64,000 nucleotides of DNA from CAVRXT01 sp049644285 (GTDB lineage Bacteria; Acidobacteriota; Terriglobia; Acidiferrales; UBA7541). A program made the translations under genes and the position numbers. Within the stretch, counting starts at the first letter, position 1. Each line of letters begins with the position of its first letter. The notes beneath the pieces are model-generated. The model was not told where the DNA came from and ran no database searches. It saw only the letters and a program-made list of their open reading frames with translations. Of the stretch, positions 7,614 through 16,769 are shown piece after piece. The stretch is from assembly GCA_049644285.1 (NCBI GenBank), contig JBARRP010000118.1:1-64000 (forward strand). The letters are read 5' to 3'.

Positions 7614-9728
7614 TTAACCCACCGCGGCCAGTTGATAGCGTTTTTGCCAGGCCGGGCCGAGCTGCGCGGCGAGGCCGCGGAGTTCCTGAGTTCGCGCTGT
7701 ATCTTCGACCAGGGCGAAGGCTTCGCGCCGGGCCACCTCGAGCCATTGGTGGTCGCGCAGCGGATGCGCCACTTGAAACGCGACGTCGCCGTGCTGGCGC
7801 GTGCCGAAGAACTCGCCGGGGCCGCGCTGCTTCAAGTCACGCTCGGCAATTTCGAAACCGTTGGTAGTAGCGACCATCGTCACGAGGCGCTCGTGCGCCT
7901 CGCCGGCGATGGATTTCGGCGCGACCAGGATGCAGGTGGACTTTTCGGCGCCGCGACCGATCCTTCCGCGTAGTTGGTGCAGTTGCGCGAGGCCGAATCG
8001 ATCGGCGTGCTCGATGACCATGATCGTCGCGTTGGGCACATCGACGCCTACTTCGATCACCGTCGTCGCCACCAGCGCTTGAATCTCGCCGCGACGAAAC
8101 CGCTCCATCACTTTTTCCTTCTCTTCGCTCTTTAGACGGCCATGGAGCAGGCCCAGCTTCAGATGGGGGAAGACTTCCTTCGCCAGTCGCTCGTATTCCG
8201 CCGTCGCTGCTTTGAGTTCCTGCTTCGATTCTTCGATCACGGGATAAATAATGTAGGCTTGGCGCCCACGAGCGATTTCGCGCCGCAGAAATTCCCATAC
8301 TCCCGCGAGCTGCTGTTCGGCCGTCCAGCGGGTAGCGACCGGAGTGCGGCCGGGCGGCAGCTCGTCGATTACCGAAAGGTCCAGATCGCCGTAAAGAGTG
8401 AGAGCGAGTGTGCGCGGAATGGGCGTCGCGGTCATGACGAGGACGTGCGGTGAGGCGCCTTTTTCAATCAAACGCTTCCGTTGCAGCACGCCGAAGCGAT
8501 GCTGTTCATCGACGATCACGAGGCCCAATCGCGCGAAGGCGACCTGATCCTCGATCAGCGCGTGGGTGCCAACGACGAAATCCGCCTCGGCGTTGCGCAC
8601 TCGTTCAATCGCTGCGGTTTTCTCGACACGCGGCATACCGCTTATGACCAGCTCAACGCGATAGCCGGCGGGGGCAAAGATGCGCCGCGCGGAAAGAAAA
8701 TGCTGCACAGCGAGAATCTCGGTGGGCGCCATGAGCGCCACCTGGCAGTCGTTCTCGATGGCGATCGCGGCGGCTTCGAGCGCGACGATGGTTTTCCCGC
8801 TGCCGACGTCGCCTTCGAGCAGGCGGTGCATGGGCTTCGCTTGTTCGAGGTCCGCGGCGATTTCGGCCAGGACGCGCTTCTGCGCCGCCGTTGGCTTGAA
8901 TGGCAGGATTCGCTTCACCGCTTCGCGGATGCGATCGTCGCGAACGCGCAGGGCAATTCCGGTTTCCTGATGCTCTTGTTGCCGGCGAATCGCCAGCCCA
9001 AGCTGGTAGAAGAAAAACTCCTCGAAGATCATCCGAAGATGCGCCTGAGTGCGGAATGCGTTGAGCTGGTCGAGGTCGGCGTCGCCAGGCGGGAAATGAA
9101 CCGCCAGGAGAGCCTCGCGCTTGGAAGGGAACCGGTACCGCTCGCGAATTTCGGGCGGCAGCGTATCGGGAATGTTGCTATCGAAGTTGAGCAGCACCTC
9201 GTACACAATCCGCCGGAGTATCCGCGAACTGATCCCGCCGACGGATTCGTAGATCGGCACGATGCGGCCGACTTCGGTTGAATCCGGAGGGCGATTTTTC
9301 TCCACATTTCCGATCAACTCGATTTGCGGGTTCACCATGCCCAGCCGGCCGGGACGTCTCGGATCGATTTCGACCTTGCCATGAAGGGCGAGGCGCTGGC
9401 CCTGCTTGAAGCGTCCTTCGAGATACCCGCCGTGGAAGAAGCGGGCTTGAAGCTGCCCGGTGCCATCGAGGACGGTGAGGTAGTAGATGACATTGCGGCC
9501 GCGAGCGAAGCGGACACTGGCCCCCGCGCCTACTTCCGCCGAGATCGTGGCCACTTGGCCCGGGACGGCTTCGGCGATTTTCGTGAAGCGGATGCGGTCT
9601 TCATAGCGGAAGGGGAGGTAGTGAAGGAGGTCGCCGACCGTAGTGATGCCGGCTTGGGCGAGCGCTGCCGCTCGCTGCGGACCAACGCCCTTCAGGTATT
9701 TGACCGGGTTTGAGAGATTCACGGGCAT
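7614..9728 (-). CDS. recG: ATP-dependent DNA helicase RecG
   Basis: A 704-residue protein of standard RecG size. The N-terminal region begins with YLKGVGPQRAAALAQAGI, the helix-hairpin-helix-like start, followed by the OB/wedge domain. The helicase core has Walker A LLEGDVGSGKT, the DEQH box VIVDEQHRFG, motif III VMTATPIPRT, and VATTVIEVGVDVPNA and QLRGRIGRG in the second RecA-like lobe. RecG remodels stalled replication forks and Holliday junctions. It is the first gene of the minus-strand recG-rsmD run. Confidence 0.96.
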   Translation of the reverse strand: MPVNLSNPVKYLKGVGPQRAAALAQAGITTVGDLLHYLPFRYEDRIRFTKIAEAVPGQVATISAEVGAGASVRFARGRNVIYYLTVLDGTGQLQARFFHGGYLEGRFKQGQRLALHGKVEIDPRRPGRLGMVNPQIELIGNVEKNRPPDSTEVGRIVPIYESVGGISSRILRRIVYEVLLNFDSNIPDTLPPEIRERYRFPSKREALLAVHFPPGDADLDQLNAFRTQAHLRMIFEEFFFYQLGLAIRRQQEHQETGIALRVRDDRIREAVKRILPFKPTAAQKRVLAEIAADLEQAKPMHRLLEGDVGSGKTIVALEAAAIAIENDCQVALMAPTEILAVQHFLSARRIFAPAGYRVELVISGMPRVEKTAAIERVRNAEADFVVGTHALIEDQVAFARLGLVIVDEQHRFGVLQRKRLIEKGASPHVLVMTATPIPRTLALTLYGDLDLSVIDELPPGRTPVATRWTAEQQLAGVWEFLRREIARGRQAYIIYPVIEESKQELKAATAEYERLAKEVFPHLKLGLLHGRLKSEEKEKVMERFRRGEIQALVATTVIEVGVDVPNATIMVIEHADRFGLAQLHQLRGRIGRGAEKSTCILVAPKSIAGEAHERLVTMVATTNGFEIAERDLKQRGPGEFFGTRQHGDVAFQVAHPLRDHQWLEVARREAFALVEDTARTQELRGLAAQLGPAWQKRYQLAAVG

Positions 9729-9866
9729 GGATGCTGGTTGTTGCGATTGCTCCTTTTCACATCACTCGCGTCCACGGCAGAGGGGCAAGGGCCATGTTGT
9801 TTGTTCAGAAAGCGCATTTTTGTATCGAGCAGAAAATGGTCCCGTCCTTATGTTTTCAGCGATTTG

Positions 9867-10157
9867 GCCCATCCGCAGCACCCAGATGTCAAGGCCGGTG
9901 CTGGGATTGACTTCCATGAAGGCCAGCAGTTGTCCATCCGGGGACCAGGACATCGGAACATTGGCGTACTCGCTGGTGGTCAACCGCTCCAGCCCGCCAC
10001 TGCTATCGGCCAGTTGCCAGAATACGTTCTGCGGCCCTTCCTTGTTCGATTCAAATGCTATCCGCTTGCCATCCGGCGTCCAAGCCGAGGCGGAGTTGTA
10101 ATTCCCACCGAACGTAAACCGGGTCAACGTCTCCCGGGACAGATCGTAAAGCCAGAT
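9867..10157 (-). pseudogene. duplicated fragment of a Ser/Thr-kinase PD40 propeller
   Basis: About 97 codons encode IWLYDLSRETLTRF, WTPDGKRIAFESNKEGPQNV, WSPDGQLLAF and TGLDIWVLRMG. This is a close copy of the neighbouring kinase's propeller segment (encoded at about 10757-11047), with most residues identical. No kinase domain, promoter or credible start is attached, and the frame is followed by unrelated sequence. It looks like the remnant of a deleted tandem paralog or of a partial duplication. A GTG-started frame covers it (to 10250) but overlaps the kinase stop and is unlikely to be a real gene. Confidence 0.6.
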
Positions 10158-10236
10158 AGACTTCTCCCATCCCACCTGCCCCGATTTGGCGCGAGGACTT
10201 CGTAAGAGCCGAGATGGGTGCCGGCCTTTAGGGACA

Positions 10237-12976
10237 TCATTTATTCCCACTGGGCACGCGGCGCTTCAACTCTTCGAACCAGTTCAGCACGACGTTGATT
10301 TGCGTCGGTGCCGCCCCCGCCGACTCGCTGGGCTTGAGCATCAAGAAGCGCTGGCCGTCAGGTGAGACGTCGTAGTTGCTGATTAGGACTAGAGCCCGTT
10401 GATACGGTCCCTCAAAGAGCATCCGGGGCTTGCCCGCAACGAATCCAGGCTGAGTGGCAATCTCCACGGCCATCATCTTGTCGCCGCTGCGGTAGAATAG
10501 CTCCCGCCCGTTGGGGTTCCACGCTGGCTCCGTGCCGCCTTCCGTCGAGATTTGCCATTTCCCCCCCCGGGCCCGGATAGGGCTGCACGTAAATCTCGTT
10601 GCGGCCGGACTCATCCGAGACATAGGCTAGCCAGCGCCCGTCGGGGGAAAAACGGGGCGCGCCTTCATTGAACGGTGTTCGGAGGAACGACTGCGCCTTG
10701 CGGACTTGCCCTGAGCCTGCCGAAGGGACCTGCCCTGAACCCGCCGAAGAGTCGCCCAGCCGCAGCACCCAGATGTCAAGCCCCGTGGTGGGATCGACTT
10801 CAATGAAGGCCAGCAGCTGGCCATCCGGGGAGAAGGATATGGGGGCATGGATGTTCTGGCTCGTCGTCAATCGCTCCAGCCCGTCACTGCCGTCGGCCAG
10901 TTGCCAGAAAACATTCGGCGGCCCTTCCTTGTTTGATTCAAACGCTATCCGCTTGCCATCCGGTGTCCAAACCGGGACAGGGTTGAAATTCCCCTCAAAT
11001 GTAAGCCGGGTCAACGTCTCCCGGGGGAGATCGTACAGCCAAATTTGAGTCTCCTGTTCAATGATCCCAGCGGCTATTCGCCGGCCGTCAGGGGAAAGCT
11101 GCGGGAAGACATAGGCGTGTGCCGGTGCAGCCAAGGGTTGCTCCACTCCACTACGACTCACCCACACCAGCCTGCTCTGGGCCGACTGAACGCCCCCCGA
11201 AACATAGACTAGTGATCCAGTGCTGGAAAAACTGTACTGGGCCGCTCCGGTGACTGGGGATTGCAGGACACCCTCCACCAGGGGGACCGCCGTGCCCGTC
11301 GCCTCCAGCCGCTGGGGATCGAACGGCATGGCCATCAAACTCCCTCCTTGTGCGTAAACCAGGTGTCCCGAGGGCGCGTAGCGGGGCATCCCCCCTTGGA
11401 CCAGGTTCCGCTGCTGGCCCGTCCCGACCAACTGGACGGCGACCCGCGCGTTGGCGAAACTGATTGCAGTCGGTCCGGCAGCAAAGAGCACTGCCTTGCT
11501 GCCCGGCAGGAACTCCGGCCAGCGCTGGCTGAGGGACCCTTTCTCGAAACGGGTCAGCGGTCGCGCGATGCCCCCGCCATCGGACATTTGCTGGATAACT
11601 CCATTCGCGCTGGCCGGGAAGATGATCGTGCCCTGGCTCCCCCAACTAGCCCCGCCGGTGCCCGCAACATCGGCGAGGTTTAGCGCTGCTCCCCCGCTCA
11701 CCGAGACCTTCTTCAGCTTTCCGCCCGCGAAAAATCCCAGCCATTGGCCATCGGGCGAAAAGAAAGGATTGAAGCCTCCCCCGGTGTCCGGGATGGGCTT
11801 GGCCTCCAGGCTATCCATCGCCCGCAGATATAGCTGCTGGGTGCCGCCCTGACGGGCGACATACGCGAGACGCGTGCCGTCGGGAGAAAGGGCCACAGCA
11901 GGGCCATTATCCATAGCTACTAGTTGTTGACCCGGCGGCAGATTTATTACCGTGCACGTGACAGGTTGCGGCGAAGGCGAGGGCTTTAGGTTCCAAATGG
12001 CTAGGCTCGCGATCGCCGCACCCAACAGCAACGCGCCTACGCTAAGGATCAAGTCTCGCCGCCCGAGCGCGCGGATCCCTTTCACTTCGGCAGTCGGCGC
12101 CAACGTAACCTGCGAACCGCCTTCGGCAATCCACTTCAACTCCAATTCCAGATCCCGCACCGTCTGCCATCGGTCGTCCGGGTCTTTCGCAAGACATCTT
12201 TTAACGACGCGGTCGAGCGCGGGGGGTGTCAGCGGTTGAAGCGACGACATGGGGGGAGGTTCGCGCTCCAGTATCGCTGCAATCAAGCTCGCCTGGCTTT
12301 TGCCCTCAAAAGCCTTCTTCCCCGTGGCCATCTCGTACACCACAGCGCCGAAAGAGAAGATGTCCGTCCGTGCATCCGCTTCTTTGCCTTCCAGTTGCTC
12401 CGGCGCCATGTATTGAAGCGTGCCCAGGATCATTCCTTGCGCGGTGATGGCGTCCTTCGCGGTCGGAAGCTGGGAGAGAGAAGCGGCCGGAGCGACCTCC
12501 GGTTTCAGCTTGGCCAGGCCAAAATCCAGCAGCTTCGCTCCAGATTTGGTGAGCATAATGTTGCCCGGCTTCAAATCGCGATGCGTGACGCCTTTTCGAT
12601 GGGCCTTGTCGAGCGCGTCGGCAATCTCGATGGCGTACTGCAACACCTGATCTAACGGCAGTGGACCCTTCGCTAGCCGCGCGGCCAGCGTCTCGCCTTC
12701 CACGTACTCCATGACCAGATAATCGACGCCGTCCTGATGGCCAACGTCGTAGAGAGTGCAGATATGCGGATGATTCAGCGAGGAAATGGCGCGTGCCTCG
12801 CGATCGAAGCGTTCGCGCAGTTCGGCCCGGTCCGCAAGATGCGCGGGCAGAACTTTGATAGCCACGATCCGTTCGAGACGGGTATCGCGCGCCTTGTACA
12901 CTTCGCCCATCCCGCCCGCGCCGATGGCGGAAAGAATTTCATGGGGCCCTAGTTGGGTTCCGGTAGGCAGGGCCAT
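10237..12976 (-). CDS. receptor-type Ser/Thr protein kinase with PD40 propeller, frame broken at a G8 run
   Basis: A PknB-like kinase with P-loop GAGGMGEV, lysine K41 in AIKVL, HRDLKPGN (about 132-139), DFG (about 151-153) and MAPEQ. A single membrane segment (LILSVGALLLGAAIASLAIW) follows near residue 315, then TolB/PD40 repeats (SPDGTRLAY, SPDGRRIAAG, TPDGKRIAF, SPDGQLLAF) that should form an external sensor propeller. The frame shifts at a run of eight C on the plus strand (10561-10568). With seven, the message reads on as GGKWQIST and EPAWNPNGRELFY to a normal stop at 10237, giving about 912 residues. The ATG at 12976, 6 bp past an AAGGGGTG, is preferred to the GTG at 12988. Confidence 0.8.
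10704..10751. repeat. two tandem 24-bp repeat units inside the kinase gene
   Basis: Units at 10704-10727 and 10728-10751 share the core CTTGCCCTGAGCCTGCCGAA-like sequence with four differences. Their 24-bp length keeps the reading frame and adds the residues SAGSGQVP and SAGSGQVR to a propeller loop of the kinase. The duplicated fragment at 9867-10157 stops near this point and lacks the units. The core resembles a widespread dispersed repeat containing GACAGGCTCA-like sequence; a diverged half-copy is seen near 29474-29495. Confidence 0.65.
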
Positions 12977-13144
12977 CGGGCTACTCACCCCTTGAGTGGG
13001 CGCATTGTACGTGGAAACCCCAAGCTTGAGAAGCGTGAGTGGGAGTGAGGCCCGGCTACATCTGTTTACGCGTGATCAAACGCGGCACTGATTGGATTGC
13101 GCCTGCGGCACGGCTGAACAGTTTGCGGAAAAAGTCCCTGGCGG

Positions 13145-13240
13145 GTCATTCCGAGGAGTCGCCGCGGCGAATGACGAGGAATCTGCTTTTTCCTCGAATA
13201 TATTTCGAAAGCAGATCCCTCGCTCCGCTCTGGATGACAG
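13145..13240. repeat. imperfect palindromic dispersed repeat (MITE/REP-like)
   Basis: This non-coding stretch upstream of the kinase starts with GTCATTCCGAGG and ends with CTGGATGACAG, so its ends are roughly inverted. In the middle, AATCTGCTTT (from 13181) pairs with AAAGCAGATC (from 13208) across a short AT-rich loop. The pattern is that of REP/MITE-like repeats rather than a gene. The rest of 12989-13368, upstream of the kinase, shows no gene. Confidence 0.6.
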
Positions 13241-13298
13241 AGCAAGTGCTTTTTCCGCAGACTGTGAAGCCATGCCCTGACGGGAAAACTTAATTGCT

Positions 13299-13319
13299 GC
13301 AGAGGCTGAAAGCCTGTGC
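13299..13319. repeat. 9-bp imperfect inverted repeat
   Basis: GCAGAGGCT pairs with AGCCTGTGC (one mismatch) around a GAA loop, 50 bp past the stop of the DinB-like gene. The same core with different flanks recurs at 46632-46650, which suggests a dispersed REP-type element. Without a T run it is a weak terminator candidate for the minus-strand DinB gene. Confidence 0.5.
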
Positions 13320-13368
13320 CACGAAATGATGAGGATCGAGAGCGTCAACCGCGCCAGATTCCCAAGAA

Positions 13369-13899
13369 TCAGGATTTCGCCGCGCCCTGCTGGAATCCGC
13401 CTTCGTCGGCCGAAGGACCGTAGGTCGCAGGCAAGGGCACGTTGTTCAAGCGCAGGTAAACCCCGAGTTGGGCGCGATGATGAATCAGGTGGTTCATGAC
13501 AAAGCCGCGCAGGACAGCGATGCGCGGCAGCGTCAAGATTTGTTGCCCGCCTGCGAGCAGGGTCCACGGCTTCGTCAGCGTTTCGTCACTGGCGCTAGCG
13601 ATGGCCGCGCGGCCCTTGGTGACACAACGGTCGAAGAGTTCAAGGAGCTGCGCCCGCGAGGTCATAACATTTGGCTGAATGGGCGCGGCGTCCGCCGGCT
13701 TCATGTCCAGGGAATCTCTTTCAATCGTTTCGACGGCCCAGCCGGGAAGTTCGGCAACGTGCCCAGCGAGGCGTCCCAAGGGCATGGACTTTTCGTGGGG
13801 TTTCCAGTCGGGCTTGCCTTCGGGAACGCGCTCGAGGGTTTTGCGAGTGCTAGCCATTTCGTGATCGAACTCGGGGAGCAATGCGTCGCGGATTGCCAT
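13369..13899 (-). CDS. DinB-family four-helix protein
   Basis: A 176-residue helical protein. The three metal-ligand histidines expected in the DinB/YfiT fold are visible: one in LAGHVAELPGW near residue 47, and two in MNHLIHHRAQLGVYL near residues 136-140. DinB-like proteins are often divalent-metal-binding thiol transferases or of unknown role, so no reaction is assigned. It is monocistronic, with about 160 bp of non-coding DNA upstream and repeats downstream. Confidence 0.85.
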   Translation of the reverse strand: MAIRDALLPEFDHEMASTRKTLERVPEGKPDWKPHEKSMPLGRLAGHVAELPGWAVETIERDSLDMKPADAAPIQPNVMTSRAQLLELFDRCVTKGRAAIASASDETLTKPWTLLAGGQQILTLPRIAVLRGFVMNHLIHHRAQLGVYLRLNNVPLPATYGPSADEGGFQQGAAKS

Positions 13900-14063
13900 G
13901 TGTGCCTCCGGTAGTTGAATTCGCCCCGGGCCATTTTACTCCATCCAGGCGCCCTGGTGAAAAAACAAGAGGATCCTGGGTGACACAGGTTGTGACGATC
14001 AGATCGGCAGTCGGGCAAATCGCGGCTGCAATCGCTCGCAGCTTGCAGGCGTTCGAAGCAGCT

Positions 14064-14795
14064 TCAGGGATCTGAGGCGGCGGGTGCCGTGTTCTCGTTG
14101 CTGGCGAACACGCCGCGCACAGCATCGTCGAGCAAGTCCCGGACGGCGGCAGTCCTCACGATTTTGAAATGGCCGGCATGCTCGACGTGGATATTTCCCA
14201 GAAAGTTCGTAGCCTCAGGGTCTTCGGGTCGCAAATTGCTTTTTCCGGTATAGAAGGGATAGAACTGCCGCTCGTAGAAGTTGGCCGCGTCCTTGACGTT
14301 TCTAGGAATAATTCCTTTGGTGAAGCCTCTTGAGTCCACGGCGACCAGTAGTTCGATAGGGATTCCCTCTCGTTCGAGCACTCGCGCGAAGTGCAGCTCA
14401 TTCGGAACACCCAGGCTGTAGCCGAAGGTGATCACCTTGGGTCCCCTTTCAATCTGTTCGGGTGTCAGGCGGCCTTTCTCTCCTTCTGCGAACTGTTTTT
14501 TCACCCAGTGGGCGGCGCACCAAGGACAATATGAGGGAATCGACTTGATACAGACGCCGGGGTAACCGAGCGAGCGCAGGTGGTGCAGCAGGGGCGTGGC
14601 TACGGTGGGAGGAAAATGTGCGGCGCCGAGACCGCCGACGAACCCGACGACGAGCACTTTACAAGAGTTCTCGCGAACCTGCTGAGCGGACGCCGCCGGG
14701 GCTAAGAGGGTGAAGAAGAGACAGACCAATGCAGAAGCGCCGCCGGCTCCAGTGCGCCGCGCTCGTGTTCCTCTAGAGTGGAAGCCTGAACCCAT
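14064..14795 (-). CDS. secreted alpha/beta-hydrolase-like protein of unknown substrate
   Basis: A 243-residue protein. A signal peptide (hydrophobic ALVCLFFTLLAPAASA, cleavage before QQV) follows a basic N terminus. After it, KVLVVGFVGG resembles the first strand and oxyanion loop of an alpha/beta hydrolase. TFGYSLG fits the GxSxG nucleophile elbow, LLVAVDS could carry the acid, and HVEHAGHFKIV a C-terminal histidine. The triad is inferred by position only. No named family is recognised, and the neighbours, each with its own promoter region, give no pathway hint. Confidence 0.6.
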   Translation of the reverse strand: MGSGFHSRGTRARRTGAGGASALVCLFFTLLAPAASAQQVRENSCKVLVVGFVGGLGAAHFPPTVATPLLHHLRSLGYPGVCIKSIPSYCPWCAAHWVKKQFAEGEKGRLTPEQIERGPKVITFGYSLGVPNELHFARVLEREGIPIELLVAVDSRGFTKGIIPRNVKDAANFYERQFYPFYTGKSNLRPEDPEATNFLGNIHVEHAGHFKIVRTAAVRDLLDDAVRGVFASNENTAPAASDP

Positions 14796-14952
14796 CTACC
14801 GATCACTACCATTATCTACGACGAACTCCTTAAGCTTAGAGGATGCCTGCGGCACCTGTTCCGAATCTGCACGGCGACGCTATCCCCGGCGACTAGCTCG
14901 TTTTCTGCGGCGGAAGCAGTAGGCTACTGGAGACATGCTAGAATCGGGCGCC

Positions 14953-15510
14953 ATGATCAAACCTACCGGAACGATCGTCCTATTCGGACTTTTGTACGTC
15001 GTGCTGGGGCAGAGGATGTCTCCGCCGGACGTCCCTGAAAGTCTTAAAGCTCCCGCGGGAGAGGAAGTGGTGCTGCAAGCGCATGCCTCCGGAGCTCAGA
15101 TTTACGTTTGTCAGGCAGCCGGGGATCAGAAACCAGCATGGGTGCTAAAAGCACCCGAGGCGGACCTTTTCGACGCGCGCGGCGCAGCCATCGGACGGCA
15201 CTACGCCGGCCCAACGTGGAAGCTCGACGACGGAAGCGAAGTGACCGGCAAGATGATCGCGCGGCACGACGCGCCGGACCCGAATTCGATCCCCTGGCTG
15301 CTGCTCAAAGCCACGGGGCATTCGGGGACCGGAATCCTGAGCCGCGTGACAACTATTCAAAGAATCCACACGAAGGGCGGGCAGCCTCCGGAAGCAACTA
15401 GCTGTGATGAATCCAAACGAGGCACTGAAACGAAGAGTTCCTACTCTGCTGACTACTACTTCTACGCACCCTCCAAACTGGGCCCAACCGCCGAGGATCA
15501 ACTTAACTGA
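14953..15510 (+). CDS. DUF3455 domain protein, secreted
   Basis: About 185 residues with an N-terminal hydrophobic segment (IVLFGLLYVVLGQ). The motifs QIYVCQA, WVLKAPEADLFD, GRHYAGPTWKLDDGSEVTGK and the C-terminal SYSADYYFY match the DUF3455 family of bacterial and fungal extracytoplasmic proteins with no known function. An ATG 18 bp upstream (14935) is an alternative start, but its GGAGA lies too close to act as a normal binding site. It is divergent from the preceding alpha/beta-fold gene. Confidence 0.75.
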   Translation: MIKPTGTIVLFGLLYVVLGQRMSPPDVPESLKAPAGEEVVLQAHASGAQIYVCQAAGDQKPAWVLKAPEADLFDARGAAIGRHYAGPTWKLDDGSEVTGKMIARHDAPDPNSIPWLLLKATGHSGTGILSRVTTIQRIHTKGGQPPEATSCDESKRGTETKSSYSADYYFYAPSKLGPTAEDQLN

Positions 15511-15627
15511 GTTTAGCGTGTCACGCTGGTCGTTTACTTGCAACGTAGCATTGTCCTATAGTGGCGAGGTCCAGTTAGCGGGTGCGGCTGTTATTGTGTG
15601 TCTGGGAACGGGGGTGGACCGGAGAAG

Positions 15628-15840
15628 ATGGCGCGCCAGTTTCTCGGAATCACTGTGCGGCGATGGCTCGAATATCTGATCGCCATTCTTATCGGCAACG
15701 CCATCTACTATTTTTCTCTGACTCCCCATCTGCCACCGTTCTTGCGCCACCAGAACTTTCAGATGGATTGGGGCGTCGCCGTAGATTTTGCGGTGTGCGT
15801 GGCGGTGTATGGTTTGATCCGTGTGGCGGCAATGCTGTGA
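15628..15840 (+). CDS. small two-helix membrane protein
   Basis: Seventy residues with two predicted membrane helices (LEYLIAILIGNAIYYFSL and VAVDFAVCVAVYGLIRVAAM) separated by a short polar loop rich in proline and histidine. The ATG at 15628 is preceded by GGAG at suitable spacing; the frame can be extended ten residues upstream without gain. No family or function is recognised. It lies 117 bp after the DUF3455 gene on the same strand. Confidence 0.55.
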   Translation: MARQFLGITVRRWLEYLIAILIGNAIYYFSLTPHLPPFLRHQNFQMDWGVAVDFAVCVAVYGLIRVAAML

Positions 15841-16124
15841 AAGGGGAGGGATGCCGAGACCAGTTTCTGTCACCCCTCCGGGGCTGGGTTGGGGATGCGC
15901 AACCCCGCTGAACTCAGGGCTCAGGAAGCATTTATGAGACAAGTTCTCGAGAGGTTGTGCGCGAATTCGGGAAACGCACGGCTAAGAGTGTGCTTACCCG
16001 AACACCTTGCTTGCGTCTATCAGGGTGGGAACCAGCAGAAAGGGAAGTGGCCGAAAGCACTAGACTTCACCTGGCCTGTCCGGAGGGCCCTCGGGCAGGC
16101 AAACCAGAATCGGCCGTGCAAGCC

Positions 16125-16754
16125 ATGGGGATGAGCGTCGCACTCGAGCGAGATGCGCGCCACGCAGCGGTGAAAGTCGCGGAGGAACAGGCGCTGGTCC
16201 GGGAAGCCCAGGCCGGCAACCGCCTGGCTTTTGAGGAATTAGTCCGCCGCTACGACCGCGAAGTGCTGCGCTTGGCGTTGAATCTCGTGCATCGAAGCGA
16301 AGACGCCCGCGACATCTATCAGGAAAGTTTCCTGCGGGTGTATCGCAATCTGCACCGATTCCGGTTTGAGTGCAGTTTCTATACGTGGCTCTACCGGATC
16401 GTGACCAATGTGGCGCTCGACCATCTCCGCCGGAGGACGAGCCGCCGGGAAGATCAGGCGCCCTTCGAGGAAGAAGGCGACGGAGTCTCGCGGGATTTTT
16501 TTGATCGCCAACCGGAGCTTCGAGCGTCGGCAAATCCGGAGCGGCAGCTCCTTGGGCAGGAGTTGGGCCAGCACATCACGGCAGCGCTGGAAAAACTCTC
16601 GCCGCGGGAGCGAATGGTATTCGAGTTGAAGCACTACCAGGGTTTGAAGCTCAGGGCCATCGGGGACCTGCTGGGCACTTCGGAAGAAACGGTAAAGAAT
16701 TCCCTGTTCCGGGCCACGCGCAAACTGCGCGCCCGGCTCGACGGGATGCGCTAA
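16125..16754 (+). CDS. ECF (RpoE-like) RNA polymerase sigma factor
   Basis: About 209 residues. Region 2 is visible from LVREAQAGNRLAFEELVRRYDREVLRLAL to the -10 binding helix DIYQESFLRVYRNLHRF and TWLYRIVTNVALDHLRRR. Region 4 is LEKLSPRERMVFELKHYQGLKLRAIGDLL with the recognition helix TSEETVKNSLFRATRKLR. It directs transcription of stress or envelope genes. The next gene, 15 bp on, is its likely zinc-finger anti-sigma factor, and the whole run to the PDZ gene looks like one transcription unit. Start at 16125 or 16131; upstream in-frame codons are not protein-like. The 284 bp before it hold no gene. Confidence 0.92.
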   Translation: MGMSVALERDARHAAVKVAEEQALVREAQAGNRLAFEELVRRYDREVLRLALNLVHRSEDARDIYQESFLRVYRNLHRFRFECSFYTWLYRIVTNVALDHLRRRTSRREDQAPFEEEGDGVSRDFFDRQPELRASANPERQLLGQELGQHITAALEKLSPRERMVFELKHYQGLKLRAIGDLLGTSEETVKNSLFRATRKLRARLDGMR

Positions 16755-16769
16755 GCGAGGGAAAACAAG

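Noticed and set aside
13039..13293. 84-residue plus-strand frame upstream of the kinase
   Set aside because: It translates the palindromic repeat region; residues are repeat-derived and there is no ribosome binding site.
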